NCBI GenBank assembly: GCA_964504565.1
Contig: CAZDEY010000009.1
Location: 62,001 to 126,000 of the forward strand
DNA from: Cesiribacter sp964504565
Lineage (GTDB): Bacteria; Bacteroidota; Bacteroidia; Cytophagales; Cyclobacteriaceae
Reading direction: 5' to 3'
Length of the DNA: 64,000 nucleotides
The notes beneath the pieces were generated by a model. That model saw nothing but the letters and a program-made list of their open reading frames with translations, was not told the origin of the DNA and searched no databases. Both the position numbers and the translations under genes were made by a program. Positions 1-8,473 of this stretch are shown here, one piece after another. The stretch's first letter is position 1. Each line of letters begins with the position of its first letter.

Positions 1-537
1 ATCATCTACGCCGTTATTGGGTATCTCATCTTCATTTATATAAATATTTTCGGCAAGGTCTGGGTGATCTAGATCTACCCCAGAGTCTACTACAGCAATA
101 ACTACATCTTCGTTAGAACGCTGAATATCCCAAGCTTGGTAGGCTTTAAGTAGTTCTAGATAATATTGCTGATTAACTAAAGGATCATTTGGCGTATAAA
201 TTGGGTAGCGAACCGGAGCAGGTTCTATAAGCTCTATTGCCATACGCTTACTTAGCAAAGCCTTAACTTGAGCCAACGTATAGCAACCTGTTGAATTAAC
301 TGATAAATACTGATATTTTGGAATTCGGCTCCTTGAAGCTCTATCAAAATTATTGATCTCCAGGGTTTTTATATTAAGACCGAAGTCTTTAAATGAAATT
401 TGCTTTAATGACTTTCGAGATATTTTTCCAGTATAAGCTGTATTAATTTTAACCAAAAAAGATTGATTAGGACACTGTGCAGCTAGTTTTGAACTTGCAA
501 ACATTGAAAGAATAAGGAGTGAGGCAATTTGGCGCAT
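1..537 (-). CDS. Subtilisin-like serine protease (S8), N-terminal part
   Basis: The gene runs off the left edge, so only the first 179 codons are visible. Translation from the ATG at 537 gives a signal peptide (MRQIASLLILSMFASSKLAA), a propeptide-like stretch, and then the S8 catalytic-Asp block around residues 150-165 (AVVDSGVDLDHPDLAENI), with a calcium-loop-like NNGVDD at the edge. The segment before it (PNDPLVNQQYYLELL, AYQAWDIQ) is the usual lead-in of bacterial subtilases. The His and Ser of the triad would lie outside the window. Family knowledge: such secreted proteases in Bacteroidota often end in a T9SS sorting domain, but that cannot be checked here. The subtilase call is firm; substrate and secretion route are not known. 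Confidence 0.88.
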   Translation of the reverse strand, partial: MRQIASLLILSMFASSKLAAQCPNQSFLVKINTAYTGKISRKSLKQISFKDFGLNIKTLEINNFDRASRSRIPKYQYLSVNSTGCYTLAQVKALLSKRMAIELIEPAPVRYPIYTPNDPLVNQQYYLELLKAYQAWDIQRSNEDVVIAVVDSGVDLDHPDLAENIYINEDEIPNNGVDD

Positions 538-593
538 AGAAAATGGTAGTGCAACTTTATGGCTAATGCTATATATAATATAAGAAGTATAAA

Positions 594-1250
594 TTGCTAC
601 ACCAGCGTATGGCTTATTCATGTATTTTTAGTTTTTTAGAGAAGTATCTGGTTTTTCTCATTAACCTCTCATACTGCCCTGCTATGGCCGTTAAGCGCTC
701 TAATACCTTTTCAGAAGCCTTTAAGCAAAGTGCAGATTTCCTAGATATTGGCAGTATAGGCTTGACACTGATCCATATCAACACCTGGCCTGTATCAACA
801 CCTGGCCTGCTCTGCCCGTGTTTATTCTTTTTGTTGTCAACAAATCTATAAATTTCACCAAGTTGAATATTAGCCAGGCTCCACCGCAACTATTCTTAAT
901 CAAAGCTTGGCTAGTGCCTAAATCCTGTAGAATTTGATTATAGTACTGCCGGGTAAATACTTATGCTAGGTAAGACTCACTTGGAACACTCTACCAGTCC
1001 GCGTAAGGCAGATTCCCCGCGGGCTTTTATTTGCTTATCTAAGTTCGGGCAATAGCCTATGCTTTTCTTTACTAATAATAGTTTGTCGAACTTGAAGTAA
1101 AAATGCCTACCGCACCGCCTGCACCGCCGCGGCAGACCGTATAATTAGTTTTTGCATTGAGAGTACAGCCATATTGTTTTACTGCTGATGTAGCAGATTA
1201 GGCAGTGTAGCGGGATTTTATAAACTGTTCTTTTAAAACCTACGGAAAAA
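594..1250 (-). mobile_element. Decayed IS1-family transposase remnant A
   Basis: A 91-codon open stretch at 614-889 keeps two IS1-type blocks: EIYRFVDNKKNK (compare the family's E-x-WSFVGNKKNK) and a C-terminal RLMRKTRYFSKKL (compare RLVRKTLSFSKKL). The part between is collapsed. Upstream on the same strand, 890-1250 still aligns by eye with remnant B near 12 kb: shared words include agtgcctaaatc, tgccgggca/taaa and gagactcac. A 22-nt motif at 1229-1250 (core TACGGAAAAA) recurs at 12339-12360 with one mismatch and may mark the element's end. No intact reading frame remains. It fills the gene-free stretch 538-1293 together with short unassigned DNA. Confidence 0.7.
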
Positions 1251-1293
1251 GCTTGCTCTATAGCTTTAAACAGCCTTAAAACTAGTATACTTC

Positions 1294-1974
1294 TTAATAT
1301 TTATTGCATTCGCTCAACTTTTCAATTAAAACAAGAATATCTTCAATCTTATGTCCTTTTAGCTTATTTTTTACAATTATCCTTTGAGCACAGTCGCGAT
1401 CTTGGGTCTTCATAAGTGACAGTAAGGAAGTAAACCTTCTATCTAGATCGTAATGTTTGGCTGTTTCTATATCATAAAGCAGTACTTTAGGGATAATTTT
1501 GTACGAATTAGATTTACCTTCAGTATAGCCATTGCTAGCCTTTCCTTTAAGCTCTTTTCCATCATAAACTTCCACAACTCTTAAAGAACTATACGCGGCT
1601 ACTTTCTTTCCTAATATATCATTGCCATTATAAGTTATAGGAATGAAGGTACTATTATTAGCCCTAATTGAGTCTACTTTATTAATGTTAATTAATTTAT
1701 AGGTACCATACTTATCTAATGCTAAAAAGGAGGAAATAGGGACGTAGTAATTACCAGTATAGCCATTCATCTGTCCAAAGGTACTGCTACTATAAATATT
1801 TAACTCTATATCTTTATCAAAAAGGAAAGGATTATATTCAGTATCAATTGCGTTTACTCGGCTCCCAATTTCAATATTTTGACCTGTAGGATCTAATTTA
1901 GTAAATAAATCGTCCTGAGCATATGCGAAACTGTGAACTGCTAAACAGAAAACTAATGTGTATAGATTTTTCAT
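1294..1974 (-). CDS. Small secreted protein, member of a two-copy family
   Basis: The ATG at 1974 is preferred over upstream starts because it gives a clean signal peptide (MKNLYTLVFCLAVHSFAYAQ) and lies 1 nt after the stop of the M43 protease, suggesting translational coupling. The mature part is about 205 residues with no domain that I recognise. It resembles the protein at 22485-23195: both carry an N-terminal acidic stretch, a central segment about pulling a value for a key (YYVPISSFLALDKYGTYKL against YVVPFLRLDSARLYNV), and a C-terminal block with RRF-x-LL-x-L-x-QDRD against RRKFLKQLTESDRE followed by a helix. Function is unknown; context suggests a partner of a T9SS-exported protease. 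Confidence 0.72.
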   Translation of the reverse strand: MKNLYTLVFCLAVHSFAYAQDDLFTKLDPTGQNIEIGSRVNAIDTEYNPFLFDKDIELNIYSSSTFGQMNGYTGNYYVPISSFLALDKYGTYKLININKVDSIRANNSTFIPITYNGNDILGKKVAAYSSLRVVEVYDGKELKGKASNGYTEGKSNSYKIIPKVLLYDIETAKHYDLDRRFTSLLSLMKTQDRDCAQRIIVKNKLKGHKIEDILVLIEKLSECNKY

Positions 1975-1975
1975 G

Positions 1976-4165
1976 TTACTCATACAAAATTTTAATAGTC
2001 TTATTACCAATGCTATCTATTATATGCAGCATATAGAGTCCAGAACTCAAATTCAATACTAGCTCATTAGACTTATTAGTTAATATTCTATTAGCAACAA
2101 CCCTGCCGGAAATATCGACTACTTGAATTTTGGCTAATTTAATATTATCAGGCAAAACGATTGAAAATTTTTTATGAGTGACAGGATTTGGAAATATTGT
2201 ATAGTTCGAAACTGAACCACCATAGTCTTGTTCAGTTGATAAAGGGTTATTTATTGTAGTAATGTCACTAAAATCGGAGATGAAATTTGGACTATAATTA
2301 GCGATGCGATACTCAAGCATAGATATCCCCAAGGGTACATTCCTATCAGTATAAAAAACATTAGAATTGCTCAACGTATCAATATTGGTGAAGTTATCTT
2401 CACCTAAGATACGCCGCTGCACTATTATTCCACTTCCTAAGCGTGTTGGCTTGGTCCACGTGAGCGATACATTTCCGTTAAACACTGAAGCTTTGAAGTT
2501 TTGAGGAGCGTCCAGAAAATAATCTGGTTTGATTTTTATATTGTCTATATATAAGTTATTACCATGACCAGTCTTGTTTAGAAAGCCAAAAGCTAGTACA
2601 CTGTTACTACCATCTAATTGGTAAGTTAGTTTTACATTTCGCCAATCGCCCTCACTAGGAATGAAAGGAGACTCACCAATTGGGGTTACAGTAGCTAATC
2701 CAGCTCCTCCTTTTTTCCAAATTAGTAAATTTCTTCCAGAGCAATCATCTTGGGCAATCACCCTAAGTGTATCATAGGATGACAGTTGTTCATTAGGTCT
2801 GTAATATGTGTAGGCATAATCAAAGCTAATATTAACTGAAGATGCTCCGCGTAGATCGTAATTAGGAGAAAGCAGAAGGTCTTCATCATATAAGCCTTCG
2901 GTTCGGTAATTATAGTTGTTAATATAGAAACTATTGGAACCATCATCAGTGGCAGAAACATTTGCTACATCAAAGGTAATAGCTGCATCAGGATTGACTA
3001 ATTTCCATGGAGAAGAAATTTCACTTTCGTCTACAATTTCCTCAATATCCTCGTTTATAGCTAAACTTAAAGGATCCTGAACATTTACTATATTCTGGCG
3101 CGTAATTGTAGAGCTTTGGTTGTTAGCGTTGTAAATAGTTAACTGTACATTGTAACGGCCTGGTTGCGTATAGATAACCTCAGGCTCAGCTTTGTTAGAG
3201 CTAGATGGAGTTCCTCCAGGGAATACCCACTCATACCGTGTTGCTCCAGGGGTTTTACTCTCAAATTTCAAGATGGCAGGAATGCACTGTGTAGTATTAG
3301 ACTGCGTAGAAAAGGCGGCTACAAAATTTGAGGTTGTAAAATTTAAGTAGCTTCTACCATTTTCAAATCCTAGTCTAATTCTTTGATACTGTCCATTGGT
3401 AAAGGAGGTTCGGCAAGAAGAAGGTGCATAAGACATAATATTGTTAACGAAGGGCGTAAAAAACGCCCCATTAGCATCTGTACTATTTCCAGTGTAAACG
3501 CAACCAGCACCAACTTTACCAGAAAGATTAGGGTCCGCCGGAGTATCACAAATTTCGTCCCCTGCCGAGACGCAATTAGAACGATCGACTAGTTCATCGG
3601 TAGTACCTGTATTAGTTTTACCGTGAGTATGATAGAGTGTAAAGTAATGACCAAGTTCGTGCGCTAAAGTTGAACCATTTGTAGAGCAACTATTACTCAT
3701 AAATACCCTATCAGCACTAGGTGGAAATCTGGTATAACCACAAAGGGCACTGCTGCCCGCTGATATACTTCCAAAAAAATAAATATTAATTACCCCTCCT
3801 ACATCCTTGTTGAATGCAAATTGATCCTCAAATCTAGAATCAAAGTTATAGTATTCAGTAGAATTCACGAAGTTAACCTCCTGAATAGTAAACTGCATAT
3901 CTACAGAAACGTATAACTCATTTACCCTATCAATTTCGTGTTGCAATTGACTAATGGGTAACCCACCGCTTCCGTCATCTCGCCTAACAATATGAGCCAC
4001 AATTGGAATCTCCACACCAAAATTAGCTAGCCTGACGTTAGTATTCATACCCATTCTTGACATAAACAATTCTTGCTCTGGTGTAACAACAGTTCCACAA
4101 TCTTGAGCTTGAATATTGGCATGTAATACCAAGAAAGACAGTAATCCTAATAGAATTCTCCTCAT
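1976..4165 (-). CDS. Secreted M43 (pappalysin/cytophagalysin-like) metalloprotease with T9SS tail
   Basis: A 729-residue protein with signal peptide (ends ANIQAQ). Residues about 50-275 are the protease domain: the zinc site reads HELGHYFTLYH, where the family's HExxHxxGxxH Gly is replaced by Thr, and the Met-turn is NNIMSY. A PKD-type domain follows (about 285-365, with YEWVFPGGTPSS and a YTQPGRYNVQL strand). Next comes a jelly-roll-like domain (LLLSPNYDLRGASSVNISFDY), then an FN3-like segment (about 555-640). The last 75 residues form a type A T9SS sorting domain (YTIFPNPV, IQVVDISGRVV, LSSGLYMLHI). It is expected outside the cell or on its surface, degrading proteins. The next gene starts 1 nt after its stop. 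Confidence 0.9.
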   Translation of the reverse strand: MRRILLGLLSFLVLHANIQAQDCGTVVTPEQELFMSRMGMNTNVRLANFGVEIPIVAHIVRRDDGSGGLPISQLQHEIDRVNELYVSVDMQFTIQEVNFVNSTEYYNFDSRFEDQFAFNKDVGGVINIYFFGSISAGSSALCGYTRFPPSADRVFMSNSCSTNGSTLAHELGHYFTLYHTHGKTNTGTTDELVDRSNCVSAGDEICDTPADPNLSGKVGAGCVYTGNSTDANGAFFTPFVNNIMSYAPSSCRTSFTNGQYQRIRLGFENGRSYLNFTTSNFVAAFSTQSNTTQCIPAILKFESKTPGATRYEWVFPGGTPSSSNKAEPEVIYTQPGRYNVQLTIYNANNQSSTITRQNIVNVQDPLSLAINEDIEEIVDESEISSPWKLVNPDAAITFDVANVSATDDGSNSFYINNYNYRTEGLYDEDLLLSPNYDLRGASSVNISFDYAYTYYRPNEQLSSYDTLRVIAQDDCSGRNLLIWKKGGAGLATVTPIGESPFIPSEGDWRNVKLTYQLDGSNSVLAFGFLNKTGHGNNLYIDNIKIKPDYFLDAPQNFKASVFNGNVSLTWTKPTRLGSGIIVQRRILGEDNFTNIDTLSNSNVFYTDRNVPLGISMLEYRIANYSPNFISDFSDITTINNPLSTEQDYGGSVSNYTIFPNPVTHKKFSIVLPDNIKLAKIQVVDISGRVVANRILTNKSNELVLNLSSGLYMLHIIDSIGNKTIKILYE

Positions 4166-4203
4166 CTTAATTTTTTTTTGTACAATCGAATAATAAATAT
4201 ACC

Positions 4204-4234
4204 AAAAAAAAGGTGCCGTTACGCACCTTTTTTT
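4204..4234 (-). terminator. Rho-independent terminator after the FAS1 gene
   Basis: A-run plus GGTGC (4204-4216), loop CGTTAC, GCACC plus T-run (4223-4234). The stem is flanked by A and T runs, so it can work on both strands. It lies 20 nt after the stop of the minus-strand FAS1 gene and closes uptake operon 1. Confidence 0.85.
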
Positions 4235-4253
4235 CTTATAATATCAAACTAAA

Positions 4254-6125
4254 TTATTCTTCAATCATGATAATCGTACTGATTTCATGTATAATCCCTC
4301 CTTGGCTTAAAATTTCTACGGGGTTCAACTCAAAATTTTGAAGAGTTCCTGTCGGGCTAAATAAAATTACATCTTCACCAACTTCAACTTCAATATCATT
4401 ACCATTAAGAGTTTGCAAAGTTAAGAACCCTTGGAAGTCAATTGAAAAATAAAGAGTTGAAAATACGTGATCTTTAAGGATTGTTGCTAACTCATCAGAA
4501 TCTATACTTCTGATATTAGCTACCTCCAGCTCTCCCAGCAAATCTACAAATGCTTGGTTAGTTGGGGCAAAAACAGTTATAGTACTATCGGTGCTAGAAA
4601 GCGTTTCAGTTAATTCAGCATGCTCTATTGCAACCACTAAGCTATCGTAACCATTAGCCGCTAAAGCCTCAACTATAGATTGTTCGGGTAGTGGGGTCAA
4701 TATATGGTTTACATTAGATAATCTACCGTTAATGTAAGCACTATTTCTATAAGGGGCATTAGCTCGACTTAAACCTCCATTGTTAAGAACTGTGGTTGAC
4801 AGCGCAGAAGGATCACCATACTGACCGAATTGACCATTTATAGTGATACCATTGCCATCATTCTTAACGAAGAAGCTTTCGCCAACTATATTAGTTATTC
4901 TAGCACCAGTAGCTGACCGTGGTAAACTTAATGAGCCCGGGAAGGTATGCCTATCAATTATTTCTCTAGCTTGCTCTTGGCTCAACGACGGAAAAGGCGA
5001 AGTACCTCCAAAGGCTAAATTTACTGGAACTAATAGATGGAAAGAGTTAGACAAGCTATCAAACCTATCTAAATAATCAGCAGCTTGTAAACCACTGTAG
5101 AATATAGAGGCTGACTCTCGTTCAACTACTGATGAATACGTAGCCAATTCACTAGTTAACGTGAGTGGAAAATCTAGCACTCTATCCAGCGTATATATTA
5201 CTCCGTTAGTAGCAAGCTGAATATTTTGGGGTAAACTTAATGAACGATTAAAGCCAATTTCATCACCATCGGTTATGGTCAAAGGAAATTTTTTATCGCC
5301 TTCTTCAAAATCATCTAGTAATGTTCTAACATTACCAGAGGTTAGGTCAGGTACGAATCTAGCATTGTCCAGTATATGATACGAGATGATTATCTCTAAC
5401 TCTTCTATTGACAAACCATTAATTGTAGCTTCGTCTATACCAGCTGCGGCAAATGCGTCATCAGTAGGGGCTAAAACCGTATAATCACCGCTTGCAAGCA
5501 GTGCATCTAGCTGAGCTCTCTGCAACGCTAATAAAAATAGGCTGTAGTCGGGTTCCTCCTCATCGTTTGATAAGGCAGTAAGTCTTTCAACTATTGTCAT
5601 AGTTGCTGGACTTGAAATTCCATCAACAACGTATATTATAGCCGTACTACTAGTCAATACAGCTTCCACAACTTCTATTCTTCCATCCAAAAATATGCCA
5701 TCGGTTGTTGAAATTCCTAATCGGCTATCTGAGAGAGCCGTTTCTAGGTAACCTGACGGTAGAGCCGACAGAGAGGTAATAGCTGTAGGAAGCGTATAGT
5801 AATTAATAATTTCAATTAGATCTTCCTGCGGAACTTCACTTATCGAAGCATAGTTGTTTTGAGCCAAATACGCTGCAAAAGCAGAATTACTCGGAGCAAA
5901 AATAGTTCTTGCTTGATTATCGCTAAGTATATTCAATAAACCCGCCGCCTGAACGGCTTCGTAGAACAAGCTTAATGAGGGTTCGTTAACAATTTGAGAC
6001 TCCAGACTAGGGCCAGATAGGTCTAAATCTTCGGCAAAGAACTGCTGATCTTGATCCTCACAACTTGTTATAGTTAGCGTAAAAAGCGCTGTAAGCACTC
6101 CTAAATATTTATAAATTGTCTTCAT
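4254..6125 (-). CDS. Surface lipoprotein with four fasciclin (FAS1) domains
   Basis: 623 residues with a lipoprotein signal (LTITSCEDQ). Four FAS1 repeats can be followed by their marks. Repeat 1 (about 40-180) has TIFAPSNSAFAAYL. Repeat 2 (about 190-325) has YTVLAPTDDAFAAAG and SYHILDNARF. Repeat 3 (about 330-480) is degenerate (FHLLVPVNLAFG, IIDRHTFPG). Repeat 4 (about 485-623) has ITVFAPTNQAFVDLL and LKDHVFSTLYF. FAS1 domains are adhesion or ligand-binding modules. It is the last gene of operon 1, 11 nt after the Calx-beta-like lipoprotein, so a role in surface capture of the SusCD1 substrate or in adhesion is inferred, not shown. Confidence 0.88.
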   Translation of the reverse strand: MKTIYKYLGVLTALFTLTITSCEDQDQQFFAEDLDLSGPSLESQIVNEPSLSLFYEAVQAAGLLNILSDNQARTIFAPSNSAFAAYLAQNNYASISEVPQEDLIEIINYYTLPTAITSLSALPSGYLETALSDSRLGISTTDGIFLDGRIEVVEAVLTSSTAIIYVVDGISSPATMTIVERLTALSNDEEEPDYSLFLLALQRAQLDALLASGDYTVLAPTDDAFAAAGIDEATINGLSIEELEIIISYHILDNARFVPDLTSGNVRTLLDDFEEGDKKFPLTITDGDEIGFNRSLSLPQNIQLATNGVIYTLDRVLDFPLTLTSELATYSSVVERESASIFYSGLQAADYLDRFDSLSNSFHLLVPVNLAFGGTSPFPSLSQEQAREIIDRHTFPGSLSLPRSATGARITNIVGESFFVKNDGNGITINGQFGQYGDPSALSTTVLNNGGLSRANAPYRNSAYINGRLSNVNHILTPLPEQSIVEALAANGYDSLVVAIEHAELTETLSSTDSTITVFAPTNQAFVDLLGELEVANIRSIDSDELATILKDHVFSTLYFSIDFQGFLTLQTLNGNDIEVEVGEDVILFSPTGTLQNFELNPVEILSQGGIIHEISTIIMIEE

Positions 6126-6136
6126 TATGTTTTAGG

Positions 6137-7060
6137 TTAATTTTTAGTACCCACTAACGTACCTGCAAAATATGTACTACTTCCCCCAGCGGAAGGCGCA
6201 CCAATATTCATTATGTAGTTTAGTGTTATATCGCCGGAGCAAGGTGAGTATGTACCATTACCCGTATAATAAAACGGAGTGCCTCCCGAAGTAATTCCTG
6301 GAGTTGGTCTTTGTTCAGGAATTGCAATTACAAAACCTGCTGTAGGATCAGGGTTAAATACTACCTGAATGGTTCGAGGACCAAACGAACTAATGAAGGC
6401 AGGCCAATTATTAACGTTTGTGATTGAAAACGTATTGGTTTCTGCATCTACTAGTTCTAAAGTCATTTCATAAGATGTAGTACTGAATGGGTCATTAACC
6501 GTGTAGGTTCCTACAAAGGTACTTGCTTCAAATATGCAGTCGTCATCGGCTATAGTAATAGAAGCCGCGCTAAATAGCCCATTGGGTCCAGGGTACCCTA
6601 TTGAATATGCGTTGTCCGAAACGGAGGTTATGGTAACGTCAATTACTTTGTTACCATATGGCAGATCATCATTTACTGTAGAAACAGAAAACTGCTTAAC
6701 TGTCTCACCCGCTTCAAACGTTATAGATTCCTCAGTTAGCAGGTTAAAACTTTCGTTAGGATCTAGCGGTATAGTATCGCTTACGTACTGGGCAGTATAG
6801 GAAACATTTACAGTTAGCTCTCTAGTTAAGTCTCCTGCTGATCTTTTGATCTCAAGCACGGCTACATTAGGCTGATTTTCTGAGCTGCCATCACCGAAAG
6901 AAACACTTTGGCTTTCGCTAACCGTAACCCCTTGACTGGTAAAAGCTACATAAGGTTCTGCATTATATAACTGAGGCTCATCAGCAATGTAGTCCCTATC
7001 GCAGCTTGAAACTGCTGCGAATAATGTAGCAAGATATAGAAATTTATATATAGTCTTCAT
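6137..7060 (-). CDS. Calx-beta-like surface lipoprotein of SusCD operon 1
   Basis: 307 residues with lipobox (AAVSSCDRD). Residues about 35-170 look like a Calx-beta/immunoglobulin-like sandwich: the strand pattern ends ITSVSDNAYSIG and then SITIADDDC, a typical closing motif of that fold. The C-terminal half (about 175-307) is a separate beta-rich domain (FVGTYTVNDPFSTTSYEMTLEL, ending GTYSPCSGDITLNYIM), a pattern common in SusE/SusF-position proteins of Bacteroidota. The gene starts 4 nt after susD1. Probable role: substrate capture at the cell surface together with SusD. The ligand is not known. Confidence 0.78.
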   Translation of the reverse strand: MKTIYKFLYLATLFAAVSSCDRDYIADEPQLYNAEPYVAFTSQGVTVSESQSVSFGDGSSENQPNVAVLEIKRSAGDLTRELTVNVSYTAQYVSDTIPLDPNESFNLLTEESITFEAGETVKQFSVSTVNDDLPYGNKVIDVTITSVSDNAYSIGYPGPNGLFSAASITIADDDCIFEASTFVGTYTVNDPFSTTSYEMTLELVDAETNTFSITNVNNWPAFISSFGPRTIQVVFNPDPTAGFVIAIPEQRPTPGITSGGTPFYYTGNGTYSPCSGDITLNYIMNIGAPSAGGSSTYFAGTLVGTKN

Positions 7061-7064
7061 TTAA

Positions 7065-8453
7065 TTAATAGTTAGGATTTTGCACAATATTAGGATTAGC
7101 AAAAATCTCATCTGCCGGAATCGGGAATAGGAACCTATAATTAGATGCCTCCACCTCGCAAATAGTAGTATTACAATCATCGCCCCGAACTACTGGGTCG
7201 TTCCAACGTTTAAGATTAAACCACCGAAAACCTTCAAAAGCGAATTCTCTTCTCCACTCTTCCTTGATTGCATTATACAAATTTTCTCCTGACAGATCAG
7301 AGTCCACCGAAGATTCAGTACGTATTGTAACAATTTTGTCAAGATCTTCAATAGCCTGAGCACTATTATTAAGCTGATAATTTGCCTCAGCTCTTATTAG
7401 GTACATCTCAGATAGCCTTAACACTTTAATATCTGCCAACCCACGAAGCGAACTAGGTCCTGGGTACTTACCCACTACATCTTCGTTTTCGTCGGCTGGA
7501 AAGTCAACATTAACTGACAACCGTACGTCAGCTGAATATTCTTCTAGCAGGTCTACCAAATCATCAGTTGGGCTAAAAAATATGTTGCGGGTCGCTGTTT
7601 CGTAGAAAGCCTCTCCGATACGAGAGTTACCCGGGGCCATACCAAATTTGAAGATAACTTCACCAACTGCTTCATCCTCTGAAAACATAGCTGCATACTC
7701 GGCCGGATCAGATAGGTCAATTCCGGAGTTATTAATAACATCAGTAGCCATAGATACTGCATTGGTATAGTCTTCCATATACAAATACACTCGGGCTAAT
7801 AGAGCATCGGCAGCGGTTGCTGTTACCCTTTCTCTAGAAGCGTACTCCTCGGAAAGCAGTGTGCTGGCGTTAGTTAGATCGGCAACTATCTGATCGTACA
7901 CTTGGCTCTGGGTAGCTCGGGCAGGCTCCGATATCTGAGACGTGAGCATTAGCGGCACTCCTAAGTTATCACCACCTTCAAGATTAGAGTAGAACCTTAG
8001 CAGGTCGAAGTGGGCAAGCGCCCTTAGAAACAGCAACTCTCCTCTAATCTGATCTTTAAACTCTTGACTAGCTGCTAAGCCATCTAACCTTGAAAGTACA
8101 ATATTAGCAGGGTCAATTACGCGGTAAGCTGCTGACCATATGGCTGAGGCCGTTCCATCGCCTGAATTGTATGTATATGAATGAAGTTGAACGCCTTGCC
8201 CTCTGTTTTCCGGAGAGAGACGCAAGTTGTCTCCCAATATTTCAGGAGCAAAAACCATATTTACCCCATAGTAGGCACCAACCACCGCACGGCTATATAC
8301 ACCTAACGTGGCTTGCTCAAAGTCGTTTTGGGTAGTAAGGGCAACATCAGTAGTTATAATGTCGGTAGGTTTTGTATCTACAAAATCCTCACAGGCTGCT
8401 AAGAATGATAGGCTTATCGCTCCTAACAGAATATAATTATTTAATTTTCTCAT
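7065..8453 (-). CDS. SusD/RagB-family surface lipoprotein 1
   Basis: 462 residues. Lipobox LAACEDF, then the family N-terminus (DTKPTDIITTD), the TPR-rich core (RGELLFLRALAHFDLLRFY, ATAADALLARVYLYMEDY) and the conserved C-terminal pieces (IKEEWRREFAFEGFRWFNLKRW, FPIPADEIFANPNIVQNPNY). This is the classical RagB/SusD type, unlike the other two SusD proteins here. SusD lids the SusC channel and binds the substrate outside the outer membrane. It follows susC1 by 20 nt. No glycanase or peptidase is in the operon, so the substrate class is open. Confidence 0.95.
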   Translation of the reverse strand: MRKLNNYILLGAISLSFLAACEDFVDTKPTDIITTDVALTTQNDFEQATLGVYSRAVVGAYYGVNMVFAPEILGDNLRLSPENRGQGVQLHSYTYNSGDGTASAIWSAAYRVIDPANIVLSRLDGLAASQEFKDQIRGELLFLRALAHFDLLRFYSNLEGGDNLGVPLMLTSQISEPARATQSQVYDQIVADLTNASTLLSEEYASRERVTATAADALLARVYLYMEDYTNAVSMATDVINNSGIDLSDPAEYAAMFSEDEAVGEVIFKFGMAPGNSRIGEAFYETATRNIFFSPTDDLVDLLEEYSADVRLSVNVDFPADENEDVVGKYPGPSSLRGLADIKVLRLSEMYLIRAEANYQLNNSAQAIEDLDKIVTIRTESSVDSDLSGENLYNAIKEEWRREFAFEGFRWFNLKRWNDPVVRGDDCNTTICEVEASNYRFLFPIPADEIFANPNIVQNPNY

Positions 8454-8473
8454 GTTAAAATCTAAGGTAAATC

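Noticed and set aside
594..851. 85-codon plus-strand frame
   Set aside because: It lies over IS1 remnant A, whose minus-strand reading keeps transposase motifs; the plus-strand product has no sign of coding.
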